From assembly GCA_002420115.1 (NCBI GenBank), contig DIHK01000018.1, forward strand, positions 124,001-188,000: 64,000 nucleotides of DNA. Direction: 5' to 3'. Of this stretch, positions 31,325 to 40,792 are shown in pieces. Source of the stretch: Nitrospira sp. UBA5698. GTDB taxonomy: Bacteria > Nitrospirota > Nitrospiria > Nitrospirales > Nitrospiraceae. Each line of letters starts with the position of its first letter. Within the stretch, counting starts at the first letter, position 1. A program made the position numbers and the translations under genes. The notes below the pieces were generated by a model. It was not told where the DNA came from. It did no database searches and worked only from the letters and a program-made list of their open reading frames with translations.

Positions 31325-32439
31325 AGATCTCCTTCTATCACCAGATCATGACCAACCAACCTGGTCACCACATGCCGCAATGCAATCGCACTTGCAAGCC
31401 GTGCCGGGCTCTTCCCTCCTATCAGCCCCTTCGCATTCTGCCCCCCAAGCAACAGCGGCGCCATGTAGAGGCGAACCTGATCGATCAACTTGGCCTTCAG
31501 CATCGCCGCATTCACCTCCCCTCCCCCCTCCAGGAGAAGAGATATGATCCCACGCCGACCGAGCTCCTTGAGTAAGGCAGGCAATGAGACATGGCCCTGA
31601 ATCGACGGTAACGTCAAGACTTCGATGCCGCGTTTGTGAAGCGTGACTCGTCGAGCTGCCGAAGCGGCGGCAGTCGTGGCAATCACCGTTTTGGCCTTAC
31701 CCTGTTGCGTCAGAACCAATGCCTTAAACGGAATGCGGAGTCGGCTATCAACGACGATGCGGAGAGGCTGCCGAGAAGCCAGTTTATTGAGAGTGGAACC
31801 CACACGAGCCGTCAAAGAAGGATTGTCCACCAGCACTGTCCCCAGCCCAACCAGCACCGCATCGACCTCGCCTCGAAGCCGATGCACTTCCTCGCGAGAC
31901 TTCTTCCCGGTAATCCACTGAGATTCACCAGAGGCCGTCGCCAGCTGCCCATCAAGCGTCATCCCGGCCTTGAGCGTCACATAGGGACGGCCCGTCTTCA
32001 TCCAATGGCAGTAGGCCTTGTTCAAATTCTCCGCTTCGGATCGGGCTATTCCCACCATGACGGAGAGTCCGGCTCGACGAAGCGCAGCGGTTCCCTTCCC
32101 CTTCACGGCTGGATTGGGATCCACCATCGCAATCACAACCCGGCGGATGCCGGAGCGTAAGACTTCGGGCACGCAAGGCGGTGTTCGTTTCTTGAGATGG
32201 CAACAAGGCTCAAGGGTCACATAAAGCGTGGCGCCTCGTGCCTGCGTTCCGGCTCGCTGTAACGCAAGAATTTCTGCGTGAGGGGTGCCTGGTCGGAGAT
32301 GAAAACCCTGGCCGACGATCCGGCCCTGTTTGACGACGACGGCGCCGACCATCGGATTCGGGCTTGTCGTTCCTTGGCCCTTCGCCGCCAGGCGAAGGGC
32401 CAAGGTCATATAGTGGAGATCTTGTGTACGATCAGTCAC
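31321..32439 (-). CDS. ribD: Bifunctional riboflavin biosynthesis protein RibD
   Basis: A 372-residue two-domain enzyme: N-terminal deaminase with zinc ligands in TPHAEILAL (H-A-E) and LEPCCHLKKRTPPC, and C-terminal reductase with GRPYVTLKAGMTLDGQLATA, VDAVLVGLGTVLVDNPSLTAR and LLEGGGEVNAAML. It carries out the second and third steps of riboflavin synthesis from the GTP-derived pyrimidine. GTG start overlapping the ppdK stop by four bases, so it is translated from the ppdK message. Confidence 0.92.
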   Translation of the reverse strand: MTDRTQDLHYMTLALRLAAKGQGTTSPNPMVGAVVVKQGRIVGQGFHLRPGTPHAEILALQRAGTQARGATLYVTLEPCCHLKKRTPPCVPEVLRSGIRRVVIAMVDPNPAVKGKGTAALRRAGLSVMVGIARSEAENLNKAYCHWMKTGRPYVTLKAGMTLDGQLATASGESQWITGKKSREEVHRLRGEVDAVLVGLGTVLVDNPSLTARVGSTLNKLASRQPLRIVVDSRLRIPFKALVLTQQGKAKTVIATTAAASAARRVTLHKRGIEVLTLPSIQGHVSLPALLKELGRRGIISLLLEGGGEVNAAMLKAKLIDQVRLYMAPLLLGGQNAKGLIGGKSPARLASAIALRHVVTRLVGHDLVIEGDL

Positions 32440-35270
32440 CGTTTCTTGCGGCTACCTACAGACAGTTTGGATGCCGGCTTCGCTCGCTTTGACGATGATG
32501 TTGATCGCTTAGTGGACTTTGCGGTCTTCACCAGAGCGGTCACGGTTTTCTTGGATAGCGCCGGCTTCGTGGATGCTTCTGCGATGGCAGCCTGTGCCGC
32601 CGCCAATCGCGCAATCGCAACACGGAATGGCGAGCAGCTGACATAATCCAACCCCAATTGATTGCAGAACTCAACGGAACTCGGATCGCCTCCATGCTCG
32701 CCGCAGATCCCAAGCTTGATCCCTGGCCGTGACTTGCGCCCGCCGGAAATGGCCGTCTTCATCAATGATCCGACGCCCTCACGATCGAGCGTGGCGAACG
32801 GATCCGCATCCATGATCTTCACCGTTCGATAGTGGTCGATAAACTTGGCGGCATCATCGCGTGAAAATCCGAAGGTCGTCTGGGTCAGATCGTTCGTCCC
32901 GAATGAGAAAAACTCGGCCTCTTCCGCAATCCGTTCGGCAGTCACCGCCGCGCGTGGCAATTCGATCATCGTCCCGACAAGATATGAGAGTTTCACATTG
33001 TAGCGCTTCATCGTCTCTTGCGCGACTTCGCGAATGAGATCCTTCTGCGACTTCATTTCCGCTACCATCCCCACGAGCGGAATCATGATCTCCGGAACGA
33101 TTTTCTTGCCTTCTTTTGCCAACTCGCAGGCCGCCTCGATAATGGCCCGCGCCTGCATACGCGTAATCTCCGGCATCGTAATACCCAACCGGCATCCCCG
33201 CAACCCAAGCATGGGGTTAAACTCATGCAGTTCTTCCACCCGAGCTAACAAGCGACGTTGCTCCTCAAGCTTGGCCCCATCATTCCCGGTCAACTCGAGC
33301 TGCGCAATCTCCACCATTAATTCTTCACGCTTCGGCAAAAACTCATGCAAGGGCGGATCGAGCAGGCGAATGGTGACCGGAAATCCTTCCATCTCACGGT
33401 ACAGCCCGATGAAGTCCTGCTTCTGCAGCGGCAACAATTGCTCCAGATACCGTTCCCGATCCTCTTTCGTCCTGGCCAGAATCATCTTCTGCATGATCGG
33501 AATCCGGTCTTCGGCAAAGAACATGTGTTCCGTGCGGCAGAGCCCGATCCCTTCAGCCCCGAACCCTCTGGCGATCTTGGCCTGGTCCGGCACATCGGCA
33601 TTCGCTCGTACTTTCATCGTCCGTACACTGTCGGCCCATGAGAGGATGGTGGAAAAGAGCTGATATTTTTGTGACTTCTTGGCATCCAGCTTTCCCTGCA
33701 CCACCTGAATGATCTCGGACTCCATCACAGGGATGTCGCCGTCGTACACGTTACCGGTCGATCCGTTTACGGACAGGTAGTCGCCTTCCCGGAACACCTT
33801 TGAGCCGATCCGGACCGATTGAGTGTCGATGACTTGGACTGCTTCGCATCCGGCCACGCAGACTTTTCCCATCTGCCTTGCCACGACCGCAGCATGAGAC
33901 GTCATTCCGCCTCGCGCCGTCACAAACCCGGATGCGGCGTTCATGCCGTGAATATCATCGGGGCTGGTTTCATCACGAACGAGAACAACCCGCTGCCCAG
34001 CTGCCTTCATTTCGACCGCACGATCCGGCGTCAAGGCGATTTTCCCCGCCGCCGCTCCAGGTCCGGCCGGCAATCCCTTGCCTAATGGGGTTGCCCCCGC
34101 TTCAGCTTGGGTATTGAAGATCGGATAGAGATACTGCGCGAGCTGATCCGGACCAACCCGCTGCACCGCTTCACGCTTCGTGATCAAGCCTTCTTTCACC
34201 ATTTCAACAGCGATACGCACCGCTGAAATCCCGGTCCGCTTGCCGACACGCGTTTGCAACATATAGAGTTTGCCCTCCTGGATCGTAAATTCCAGGTCGA
34301 GCATGTCTCGGTAATGTTTTTCAAGCCTCTTATAGGTGTGTTCGAGTTCCTTGTATGCGGCGGGGACATTCTTAGCTAGCGCGTTGACTGGCAATGGTGT
34401 CCTGATCCCGGCCACGACATCTTCCCCTTGCGCATTCATCAGGCATTCACCGAAGAATGTATGTTCACCGGTATTCGGGTCGCGAGTGAACGCCACGCCC
34501 GTCCCACTGGTATCACCCATGTTGCCGAACACCATGGCCACCACGTTGACTGCAGTACCCCAATGCTCTGGAATCCCATTCAACCGCCGATAGGTAATCG
34601 CTCGTGCGCCGTTCCACGACGAGAACACCGCGTTGATCGCCATTTGTAACTGCTCGTTCGGATCGTCCGGAAACTCCTTGCCGGTTTCCTCCTTCACCAA
34701 CGACTTGAATCGCCCGACAAGATCCCGTAACGCCCGCGCGTCCAATTGCGTCTCGTGCGTGACGCCCATTTCTTCTTTCTTATGATTCAGGATCGCTTCG
34801 AAATGCTCCCGTGGAACCCCCATCACGATGCTGCCGAACATCGTGATAAAGCGACGATAGCTGTCTTGAGCAAACCGCTCGTTTTTCGTCTTCGCCGCCA
34901 GCCCTTCCACCGTCTTTAGGGTGAGCCCCACGTTGAGCACTGTATCCATCATGCCGGGCATTGAGGCGCGTGCACCGGATCGCACCGACACCAGCAGCGG
35001 TTTCTCGGGATCGCCGAACTTCATGCCCATGGACCGCTCGACACGCTTCAGCGCGGCCAGCGCCGCATCCCACATCCCAGGAGGATATTTCTTCCCCTGC
35101 TTGTAGTACTCGATGCAGGCCTCTGTGGTGATGGTAAAACCAGGCGGGACGGAGATCCGGAGATTCGTCATCTCGGCCAATCCCGCACCTTTTCCACCGA
35201 GCAACTCCTTCATGTTGGAGGTACCCTCGGCTTTCCCGTCTCCGAAGTAATAGACGTATTTTTTTGCCAC
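32436..35270 (-). CDS. ppdK: Pyruvate, phosphate dikinase with basic C-terminal tail
   Basis: A 944-residue enzyme interconverting pyruvate, ATP and Pi with PEP, AMP and PPi. ATP-grasp domain start KGAGLAEMTNLRISVPPGF, phosphohistidine domain GGMTSHAAVVARQMGKVCV (His about 457), and PEP domain with GICGEHGGDPSSVEFC. The GTG at 35270 has AAGGAG nine bases upstream; the longer frame upstream is not used. Unlike the usual family end after SPFRVAIARLAAAQAA, about 50 extra residues follow, rich in Lys, Ser, Thr and Arg (KTAKSTKRSTSSSKRAKPAS). First gene of the riboflavin-containing run. In autotrophs such as Nitrospira it supplies PEP from pyruvate. Confidence 0.95.
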   Translation of the reverse strand: MAKKYVYYFGDGKAEGTSNMKELLGGKGAGLAEMTNLRISVPPGFTITTEACIEYYKQGKKYPPGMWDAALAALKRVERSMGMKFGDPEKPLLVSVRSGARASMPGMMDTVLNVGLTLKTVEGLAAKTKNERFAQDSYRRFITMFGSIVMGVPREHFEAILNHKKEEMGVTHETQLDARALRDLVGRFKSLVKEETGKEFPDDPNEQLQMAINAVFSSWNGARAITYRRLNGIPEHWGTAVNVVAMVFGNMGDTSGTGVAFTRDPNTGEHTFFGECLMNAQGEDVVAGIRTPLPVNALAKNVPAAYKELEHTYKRLEKHYRDMLDLEFTIQEGKLYMLQTRVGKRTGISAVRIAVEMVKEGLITKREAVQRVGPDQLAQYLYPIFNTQAEAGATPLGKGLPAGPGAAAGKIALTPDRAVEMKAAGQRVVLVRDETSPDDIHGMNAASGFVTARGGMTSHAAVVARQMGKVCVAGCEAVQVIDTQSVRIGSKVFREGDYLSVNGSTGNVYDGDIPVMESEIIQVVQGKLDAKKSQKYQLFSTILSWADSVRTMKVRANADVPDQAKIARGFGAEGIGLCRTEHMFFAEDRIPIMQKMILARTKEDRERYLEQLLPLQKQDFIGLYREMEGFPVTIRLLDPPLHEFLPKREELMVEIAQLELTGNDGAKLEEQRRLLARVEELHEFNPMLGLRGCRLGITMPEITRMQARAIIEAACELAKEGKKIVPEIMIPLVGMVAEMKSQKDLIREVAQETMKRYNVKLSYLVGTMIELPRAAVTAERIAEEAEFFSFGTNDLTQTTFGFSRDDAAKFIDHYRTVKIMDADPFATLDREGVGSLMKTAISGGRKSRPGIKLGICGEHGGDPSSVEFCNQLGLDYVSCSPFRVAIARLAAAQAAIAEASTKPALSKKTVTALVKTAKSTKRSTSSSKRAKPASKLSVGSRKKR

Positions 35271-35299
35271 GTGACTTCTCCTTCCAGGAAGCTTGCGTA

Positions 35300-35791
35300 T
35301 CAACGAACAGACGACGCGCGATGACCGTCGGTTGATTCCAGACGCATACGATAGCGATTCACCAAGAACCACTTCGCGCGGACGCCTCCAATGATAATGG
35401 CGGTGACAAACAACAGCAGCAGTAATAATCGAAAGTCAGCCTGCACCGCGTGATCGACATAGTACTGGCCGTCAGGCCCTTTCTTGAGTTTCGTGTCGGG
35501 TTGGAGGAAGTGGGTCGTGCCGCTCGGGTCTGAAAGATTCAGCCATTCCGAACAGAGCCTGACCGGTTCGCCCGCCCCGGGCAACGACTGCCACGACAAC
35601 CGAAGGCACACATCATGTTTGGCATCGAACAGATCGGGGGTTTTGACCAGGTCATCCAAGTTGATGCCGCTCATTCTGAACCCAACGAAAAGAACAGCAT
35701 TGCAGCCGACGATCAGTACCAGCGAGACCACCAAAGAAAATCGTCGGATCTTCACCGCCCGACGGCATTCACCCGTCATCGGCTGATCCAT
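35300..35791 (-). CDS. Membrane protein of unknown function, two helices around a soluble domain
   Basis: A 163-residue protein with membrane helices near 17-38 (FSLVVSLVLIVGCNAVLFVG) and 120-140 (FRLLLLLLFVTAIIIGGV) around an about 80-residue presumably periplasmic domain containing CLRLSWQSLP and VRLCSEWLN (two cysteines, possible disulfide). The ATG at 35791 has GGAGTG upstream; a TTG seven codons earlier is possible. It lies 29 bases upstream of ppdK and is likely cotranscribed with it. Not recognised. Confidence 0.6.
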   Translation of the reverse strand: MDQPMTGECRRAVKIRRFSLVVSLVLIVGCNAVLFVGFRMSGINLDDLVKTPDLFDAKHDVCLRLSWQSLPGAGEPVRLCSEWLNLSDPSGTTHFLQPDTKLKKGPDGQYYVDHAVQADFRLLLLLLFVTAIIIGGVRAKWFLVNRYRMRLESTDGHRASSVR

Positions 35792-35854
35792 GATCACTCC
35801 GGTGGGATACAATCCCCAGTAAAAGCCGTTCGACGTTCGCCTGATTCGACCTAC

Positions 35855-38044
35855 CTACCGCCCTTGTACCACAATCTGGGAAAAGTCTGCGAACGCCATG
35901 AACAAGTCATCGACTTCCTTGAGTAGCGACAACCGATTGCTACGAACAGCCAGATCATCGGCATTGACCATCACACCGGCAAAAAAATCGTCGATCGCCG
36001 GCTTAAGACGGACCAGCGCATCCAGTGCCCGATCATACGCACCGCCTTGAATGGAAGCCTCGATCTGTTGATGCTCGCCCATCGCTGCCTGATGGAGCGC
36101 TGACTCAGCCGGATGTTGAAACCGTGCGGCATCCACCGGCTCTCTGGTCCATTGCTCTTTCTCGACGAGCCGATGCGCCCGCTTGAAACCGACGATCAAA
36201 GGATCGAAGTCTGGTTTCGTCGTGACGGCTTCGAGCGCTCTCATCTTCTGGACGAGGTCAACGAGATCGATCATCGGACCGGTGATCGGTTTCAATACCG
36301 ACTCGATGACATCCTCACGCAACCCGTGCACAAGTCGAACATAATGTCGAACCCGCTCGAAGAGAAAATCCGTGATTCGCTGCTGCTTCACCTGCTGCGA
36401 GTCTGCCCCCCCGTTGAAGCCGTCACCGGCAACCAGGCTTGTCGCCCGGTCAATCAGATCGGAAAGATTCAGCTGAATTGTTCGTTCTAGGATAATGCGC
36501 ACAATCGCCGTGGCATGCCGCCGAAGCGCAAATGGATCTTCCGACCCTGTCGGAACCAGCCCTACATGAAAGAATGCGGCAATAGAATCCAGCCGATCAG
36601 CGAGTGAGAGTACCTGCCCCGCCTCGGTTTCCGGTAATTCCCCTTCAATGGCCTTGGGGAGATACTGCTCCCGAATCGCCTGCGCGACTGCCGTTGCTTC
36701 ACCGTCATGTCGGGCGTATTCGCCTCCCATGATCCCTTGTAATTCTGGAAACTCCCCCACAATGCCCGTCAATAGATCGGCTTTGGAGAGAGCTGCCGCC
36801 CGTTCAGCAATCTGGCGTAACTCTACATGGCCGGAAGGGACCCGTTCAGCAATAAACCCCGCCAACTTTCCGACCCGTTCCTGTTTCTGCGCCATCGTGC
36901 CGAGTTTTTGGTGGAATGTGACCCCGGCCAACTTCTTTGCCCGCTCCTCGAGCCGGACCTTTCGATCTTCGTCGAAAAAAAACTTGGCGTCGGCCAATCG
37001 TGCTGCCAGCACCCGCTCGTTGCCTTCACGGATCAAAGACATATCCTTGACTCGGTTATTCGCTACCGTGATGAAATGGGGCGCTAACTTACCGGACTGC
37101 TTCTGTCGTAACGAGAAAAACCCTTGATGCTCTTTCATGGAGGTAATGAGAATCTCCTCCGGCACGTCCAAGTAGGTCTCCTTAAACGACCCGATGACTG
37201 CGGTCGGTTGCTCGGTCGAGTACACCGCTTGCTCGAGCAAGGCTTCGTCTTGATTCAATTGGAATCCGGCCTTGTGACAAATGCCGACAATCTGCTCTTC
37301 AATCAACTGGCGGCGGCGCTGGGGTTCAACGATGACCCCTTGACGCTCCAAGGTACTGCGATAGGAGACGGCATCACGGACCGACACCCACTTCCCTCCG
37401 CCCAAAACCCGATGCCCTTTTGTCTGATTGGCCGTCGTAATCCCGGCGACCTTAACCGGCAAAACCGAACCTCCGTAGACCGCCATCACCCACCGCACCG
37501 GACGGGCAAACCGCACACCGGTCTCATTCCACTTCATCGCTTTGGGAAACGAGAGGCCTGACACCAGTTGCGGAAGCAGATCCACCAGCACCGTAGCCGT
37601 TGGACGGCCTGCTTCATGTTTCACCGCAAACAGGTACTCGCCTTTGGGAGTTTGTCTCACTTGTAAATCTTGAATCGCGACACCCTGCCCTGCGGCAAAC
37701 CCGACGGCTGCCTTGGTCGGTTGGCCGGTTTGGTCAAATGCCACGGCCTTCGATGGCCCCATCGCTTCTCTTGTCATGGACGTCTGCCTTGCTGCCAAGC
37801 CATCGACTACAATCGTCAGGCGACGTGGCGTGCCCATAGTACGGACCGACTGAAAGGTCAGGCGTTGATCGGAACACAGACGCTCAGCAGATTCCTTGAG
37901 TGATACCAGGGCAGGAGCGATGAACTGATACGGTAGTTCTTCTACGCCGATTTCCAGCAGCAACTCGGCCACGGAAGGTCCGGACACTTTTTTCCCTTTT
38001 TTTGGGACCACACCCCGTCGTACGATTTTCTTCCGAGTCACCAT
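35855..38044 (-). CDS. glyS: Glycyl-tRNA synthetase beta subunit
   Basis: A 729-residue subunit of the bacterial alpha2-beta2 GlyRS that charges tRNA-Gly. After a basic extension of about 27 residues (TRKKIVRRGVVPKKGKK) the family start LLLEIGVEELPYQFIAPAL appears, followed by GTPRRLTIVV, the HD-like region GIVGEFPELQGIMGGEYARH and the C-terminal anticodon-binding part with FFAGVMVNADD. It begins six bases after glyQ. The stop is 43 bases before the next minus-strand gene. Confidence 0.94.
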   Translation of the reverse strand: MVTRKKIVRRGVVPKKGKKVSGPSVAELLLEIGVEELPYQFIAPALVSLKESAERLCSDQRLTFQSVRTMGTPRRLTIVVDGLAARQTSMTREAMGPSKAVAFDQTGQPTKAAVGFAAGQGVAIQDLQVRQTPKGEYLFAVKHEAGRPTATVLVDLLPQLVSGLSFPKAMKWNETGVRFARPVRWVMAVYGGSVLPVKVAGITTANQTKGHRVLGGGKWVSVRDAVSYRSTLERQGVIVEPQRRRQLIEEQIVGICHKAGFQLNQDEALLEQAVYSTEQPTAVIGSFKETYLDVPEEILITSMKEHQGFFSLRQKQSGKLAPHFITVANNRVKDMSLIREGNERVLAARLADAKFFFDEDRKVRLEERAKKLAGVTFHQKLGTMAQKQERVGKLAGFIAERVPSGHVELRQIAERAAALSKADLLTGIVGEFPELQGIMGGEYARHDGEATAVAQAIREQYLPKAIEGELPETEAGQVLSLADRLDSIAAFFHVGLVPTGSEDPFALRRHATAIVRIILERTIQLNLSDLIDRATSLVAGDGFNGGADSQQVKQQRITDFLFERVRHYVRLVHGLREDVIESVLKPITGPMIDLVDLVQKMRALEAVTTKPDFDPLIVGFKRAHRLVEKEQWTREPVDAARFQHPAESALHQAAMGEHQQIEASIQGGAYDRALDALVRLKPAIDDFFAGVMVNADDLAVRSNRLSLLKEVDDLFMAFADFSQIVVQGR

Positions 38045-38050
38045 AGTGAG

Positions 38051-38986
38051 CTATCGCCGTCCTGCCCTAACCTTCGAACGTGCCTGGCTGGACTTCACGA
38101 CTTTCTCCTCACGGTTCAACAACGGATGGCCCATCGCGGCCCGTTCCTCGATATAGCGTTCAGCGCACTGCCTGGCCAACGCCCGCACTCTGGCAATGTA
38201 CCCAGTCCGTTCTGCTACACTGATGGCACCGCGGGCATCCAAAAGATTGAAGGCATGGGACGACTTGATACAGTAATCGTAGGCAGGCAACGTCAGCCGC
38301 TTGTCGGTCTGGGCTAACAGCCGCTTGCACTCTCCTTCATACGACTGAAACAGCTGCATCAGCATCGGCACATCGCCCTCTTCAAAGTTGTATCGCGATC
38401 CCTGGACCTCGGTTTCATGGTGAATATCGCCATACCTAATCGAATCCGTCCAAGCCAGATCGAACACGTTGTTCACTTGCTGCAAATACATGGCGATCCG
38501 CTCAGTCCCATAGGTAATTTCTCCTGTAATGGGGCTCAGCTCGATCCCTCCGATTTCTTGAAAGTAAGTGAATTGGGTGATTTCCATTCCGTCCAACCGC
38601 ACCTCCCAACCCAAACCCCACGCCCCTAAGGTTGGCGACTCCCAATCATCCTGCATGAAGCGGATATCGTGTTGCTGGGGATTGATTCCCAGCCGGGTCA
38701 GACTCTCCAGATACAGCTCCTGAATATTGTCTGGAGCCGGTTTCAGCACGACCTGATACTGATAATAGTGTTGCATGCGATTGGGGTTTTCCCCATAGCG
38801 ACCGTCCGTCGGACGACGACAGGGCTGTGCGTAGGCAGCACACCACGGTTCCGGACCCAGTGAGCGAAGAAAGGTGGCAGGATGAAACGTCCCGGCTCCC
38901 ATCTCCATATCGTACGGCTGATGGATCACACAACCCTGATCAGCCCAGAATCGATGGAGAGTAAGAATCAGTTCTTGGAACGTCAC
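38051..38986 (-). CDS. glyQ: Glycyl-tRNA synthetase alpha subunit
   Basis: A 311-residue catalytic subunit that forms glycyl-adenylate. Starts TFQELILTLHRFWADQGCVI, with RPTDGRYGENPNRMQHYYQYQ, EWEVRL-type motif GLGWEVRLDGMEITQFTYF and IAMYLQQVNNVFDL. The protein ends with a short basic tail (VVKSSQARSKVRAGRR). Cotranscribed with glyS. Upstream 254 bases separate it from the divergent Rrf2 regulator gene. Confidence 0.95.
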   Translation of the reverse strand: MTFQELILTLHRFWADQGCVIHQPYDMEMGAGTFHPATFLRSLGPEPWCAAYAQPCRRPTDGRYGENPNRMQHYYQYQVVLKPAPDNIQELYLESLTRLGINPQQHDIRFMQDDWESPTLGAWGLGWEVRLDGMEITQFTYFQEIGGIELSPITGEITYGTERIAMYLQQVNNVFDLAWTDSIRYGDIHHETEVQGSRYNFEEGDVPMLMQLFQSYEGECKRLLAQTDKRLTLPAYDYCIKSSHAFNLLDARGAISVAERTGYIARVRALARQCAERYIEERAAMGHPLLNREEKVVKSSQARSKVRAGRR

Positions 38987-39173
38987 TACATCTACAGCCT
39001 GGCCAGGGGAGATGATCTGTTACTTGCCTGTGAGATTAGGACGTCAAGCTAGCAAGAACACTTTTGCCCTGTCAAGGAACAAGCCGTTTCCGATCGACGA
39101 TCTGCCACCCGAACCGACGTGAACCCATTAACTAGAACGAAAACCCAGCACCGCTCTTTTGCGAATTTTCAGA

Positions 39174-39208
39174 TTGACCTGAGTCAGAGGTTTCTCCTAT
39201 TGTAGAAA
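39174..39208 (+). promoter_or_regulatory. Promoter of the Rrf2 gene with overlapping palindrome
   Basis: TTGACC (39174-39179), 18-base spacer, TATTGT (39198-39203). TTTCT-N8-AGAAA (39191-39208) is a short palindrome covering the -10 box, a suitable place for autorepression by the Rrf2 protein encoded just downstream. Confidence 0.45.
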
Positions 39209-39240
39209 TTGTTGACCAACTTACTCATATTTAAATTGCG

Positions 39241-39675
39241 ATGAAGCTGTCTAAAAAAAGTGAATATGGGCTCCGCGCGTTGATCGAGCTGGCCTTGACG
39301 CATGGGAAAGCCACGCTGCAACGTCAGGAGATTGCAGCCCGCCAACATATCCCCATCGAATTCTTGGAACAGATTCTGCTCATGCTCAAACGTGCCGGAC
39401 TCGTCTCCAGCCGCCGCGGGATGAAAGGCGGATACGCGCTCATCAAGCAACCCAAAGATATCACTCTGGGCCAAGTCATCCGCATCCTCGATGGCCCGCT
39501 TGCACCCATTAGTTGCGTCAGTAAAACAGCTTACCAGAAATGCAATGACTGTCCCTACGCGAACAAACCCCGTTGTCCCGTGCAGGAGGCCATGGGCACC
39601 GTCCGTGATGCCATCGCCGGGATACTCGATCACTATTCGCTGGCCGACTTTGCCGCGGGCCACCGGAGAGGGTAA
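39241..39675 (+). CDS. Rrf2-family transcriptional regulator with Fe-S-type cysteines
   Basis: A 144-residue winged-helix regulator. The N-terminus MKLSKKSEYGLRALIELAL and the wing SSRRGMKGGYALIKQP are typical. Four cysteines lie in the C-terminal sensor part: C92, C101, C104 and C112 (SCVSKTAYQKCNDCPYANKP), more than the three of IscR, so an iron-sulfur cluster or thiol sensor is plausible. Related proteins control sulfur or nitrosative-stress genes (CymR, NsrR, IscR). It is six bases upstream of a TauE/SafE exporter gene, pointing to sulfur-compound sensing. Confidence 0.85.
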   Translation: MKLSKKSEYGLRALIELALTHGKATLQRQEIAARQHIPIEFLEQILLMLKRAGLVSSRRGMKGGYALIKQPKDITLGQVIRILDGPLAPISCVSKTAYQKCNDCPYANKPRCPVQEAMGTVRDAIAGILDHYSLADFAAGHRRG

Positions 39676-39681
39676 CCACCC

Positions 39682-40515
39682 ATGGATACGGTCGTTCTGG
39701 TTCTCATCACCTTTGTCGCCGCTACGGTCAATGGGGCCCTCGGATATGGTTTCTCTTCCATTACAGTTCCCGTTGCCCTGGTGTTTTACACGAATCGGAT
39801 CCTCAACCCCGCCCTTGTTCTGGTTGAACTGGTCATCAATGCCTATGTGCTGTTCGTGAACCGGAAGAGCATTCCCAACATCTTCTGGCGCGTCGCGCCA
39901 ATTCTGGGTGGTCTCGCAGTGGGAGTCGGTATCGGTAGCTACCTCCTCTTTTTGGTACAACCGGCTTGGATCAAGTTCGTCACCTATTTTTTCCTGTTGC
40001 CCTTGATTCTTCTCCAGGCTGCCGGTATTCGGAAACCCATCCGTGCAGAAAAAGCGATCGCCGTCCCATTTGGACTTGGATTGGGCACCCTGTATTCCGT
40101 CACGACAATTTCGGGTCCACCGCTGGCGCTTCTCTTTAACAATCAAGGCTATCCCAAACAAGACTTCCGTGCCGCCCTGGGAATCATTCGTTTAGCAGAA
40201 TCGTCACTGACTGCCATCGCCTACGGATTTATCGGCTTCTACAGCGCAGGCAGCATGGAAATTATTCCGTACATTATTCCGAGTATCCTACTCGGGATCC
40301 CACTTGGGACGTATGTGATACGGCTAATGGATCCCGAGACCTTCAGACGGATCTGCATGGCATTTGATGGACTTATCGTGGGATTTGGTCTCTCCCGTGT
40401 CCTGGGAGAACTTGAACTTGCCTCACGGGTGACCACGTACGGCATCTTATCCATCGTAATCCTGATCAATGGATATCTGCTGTTTCGTTTTTTTAGAGAT
40501 CGATCGGATCCTTGA
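39682..40515 (+). CDS. TauE/SafE (TSUP) family membrane transporter
   Basis: A 277-residue inner-membrane protein with about eight helices in two homologous halves (TFVAATVNGALGYGFSSITV in the first; GLGTLYSVTTISGPPLALLF in the second). TSUP proteins export or take up sulfite, sulfoacetate or similar sulfur-containing anions. It follows the Rrf2 regulator at six bases and is almost certainly in one operon with it. Substrate by family and context only. Confidence 0.85.
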   Translation: MDTVVLVLITFVAATVNGALGYGFSSITVPVALVFYTNRILNPALVLVELVINAYVLFVNRKSIPNIFWRVAPILGGLAVGVGIGSYLLFLVQPAWIKFVTYFFLLPLILLQAAGIRKPIRAEKAIAVPFGLGLGTLYSVTTISGPPLALLFNNQGYPKQDFRAALGIIRLAESSLTAIAYGFIGFYSAGSMEIIPYIIPSILLGIPLGTYVIRLMDPETFRRICMAFDGLIVGFGLSRVLGELELASRVTTYGILSIVILINGYLLFRFFRDRSDP

Positions 40516-40699
40516 ACAGATTCCTTCCTGATACCCGTTAGCCCTTCGTCACGGTAGTCATTGGCTGGAAAACCTACCCGTGATCCACGCATGCCCAAGC
40601 TAAGCATTGACCGTGTACTTGAAGGTTCACACCTTCACTACTAGCATCTTCGTCATTCCTGAGATCATGCAACTTATTGATTAATAGTATTTCTATTTT

Positions 40700-40715
40700 C
40701 GGCACTTCATTTGCA
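40700..40715 (+). promoter_or_regulatory. Sigma-54 (-24/-12) promoter of the FN3 lipoprotein gene
   Basis: CGGCACTTCATTTGCA matches the RpoN consensus with GG and GC ten bases apart and a full TTGCA; only the first T is replaced by C. Transcription would start near 40726, 67 bases before the ATG. About 65 bases upstream is the palindrome TGAAGGT-TCAC-ACCTTCA (40620-40637), a possible activator site, with AT-rich DNA in between. Confidence 0.62.
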
Positions 40716-40792
40716 TACCCGCCATGAGCATATACCTAACTCTCTAGGAGACAGCAACGTTCATCGCAATTCACCTGTGAGGAGTCTTCTTT

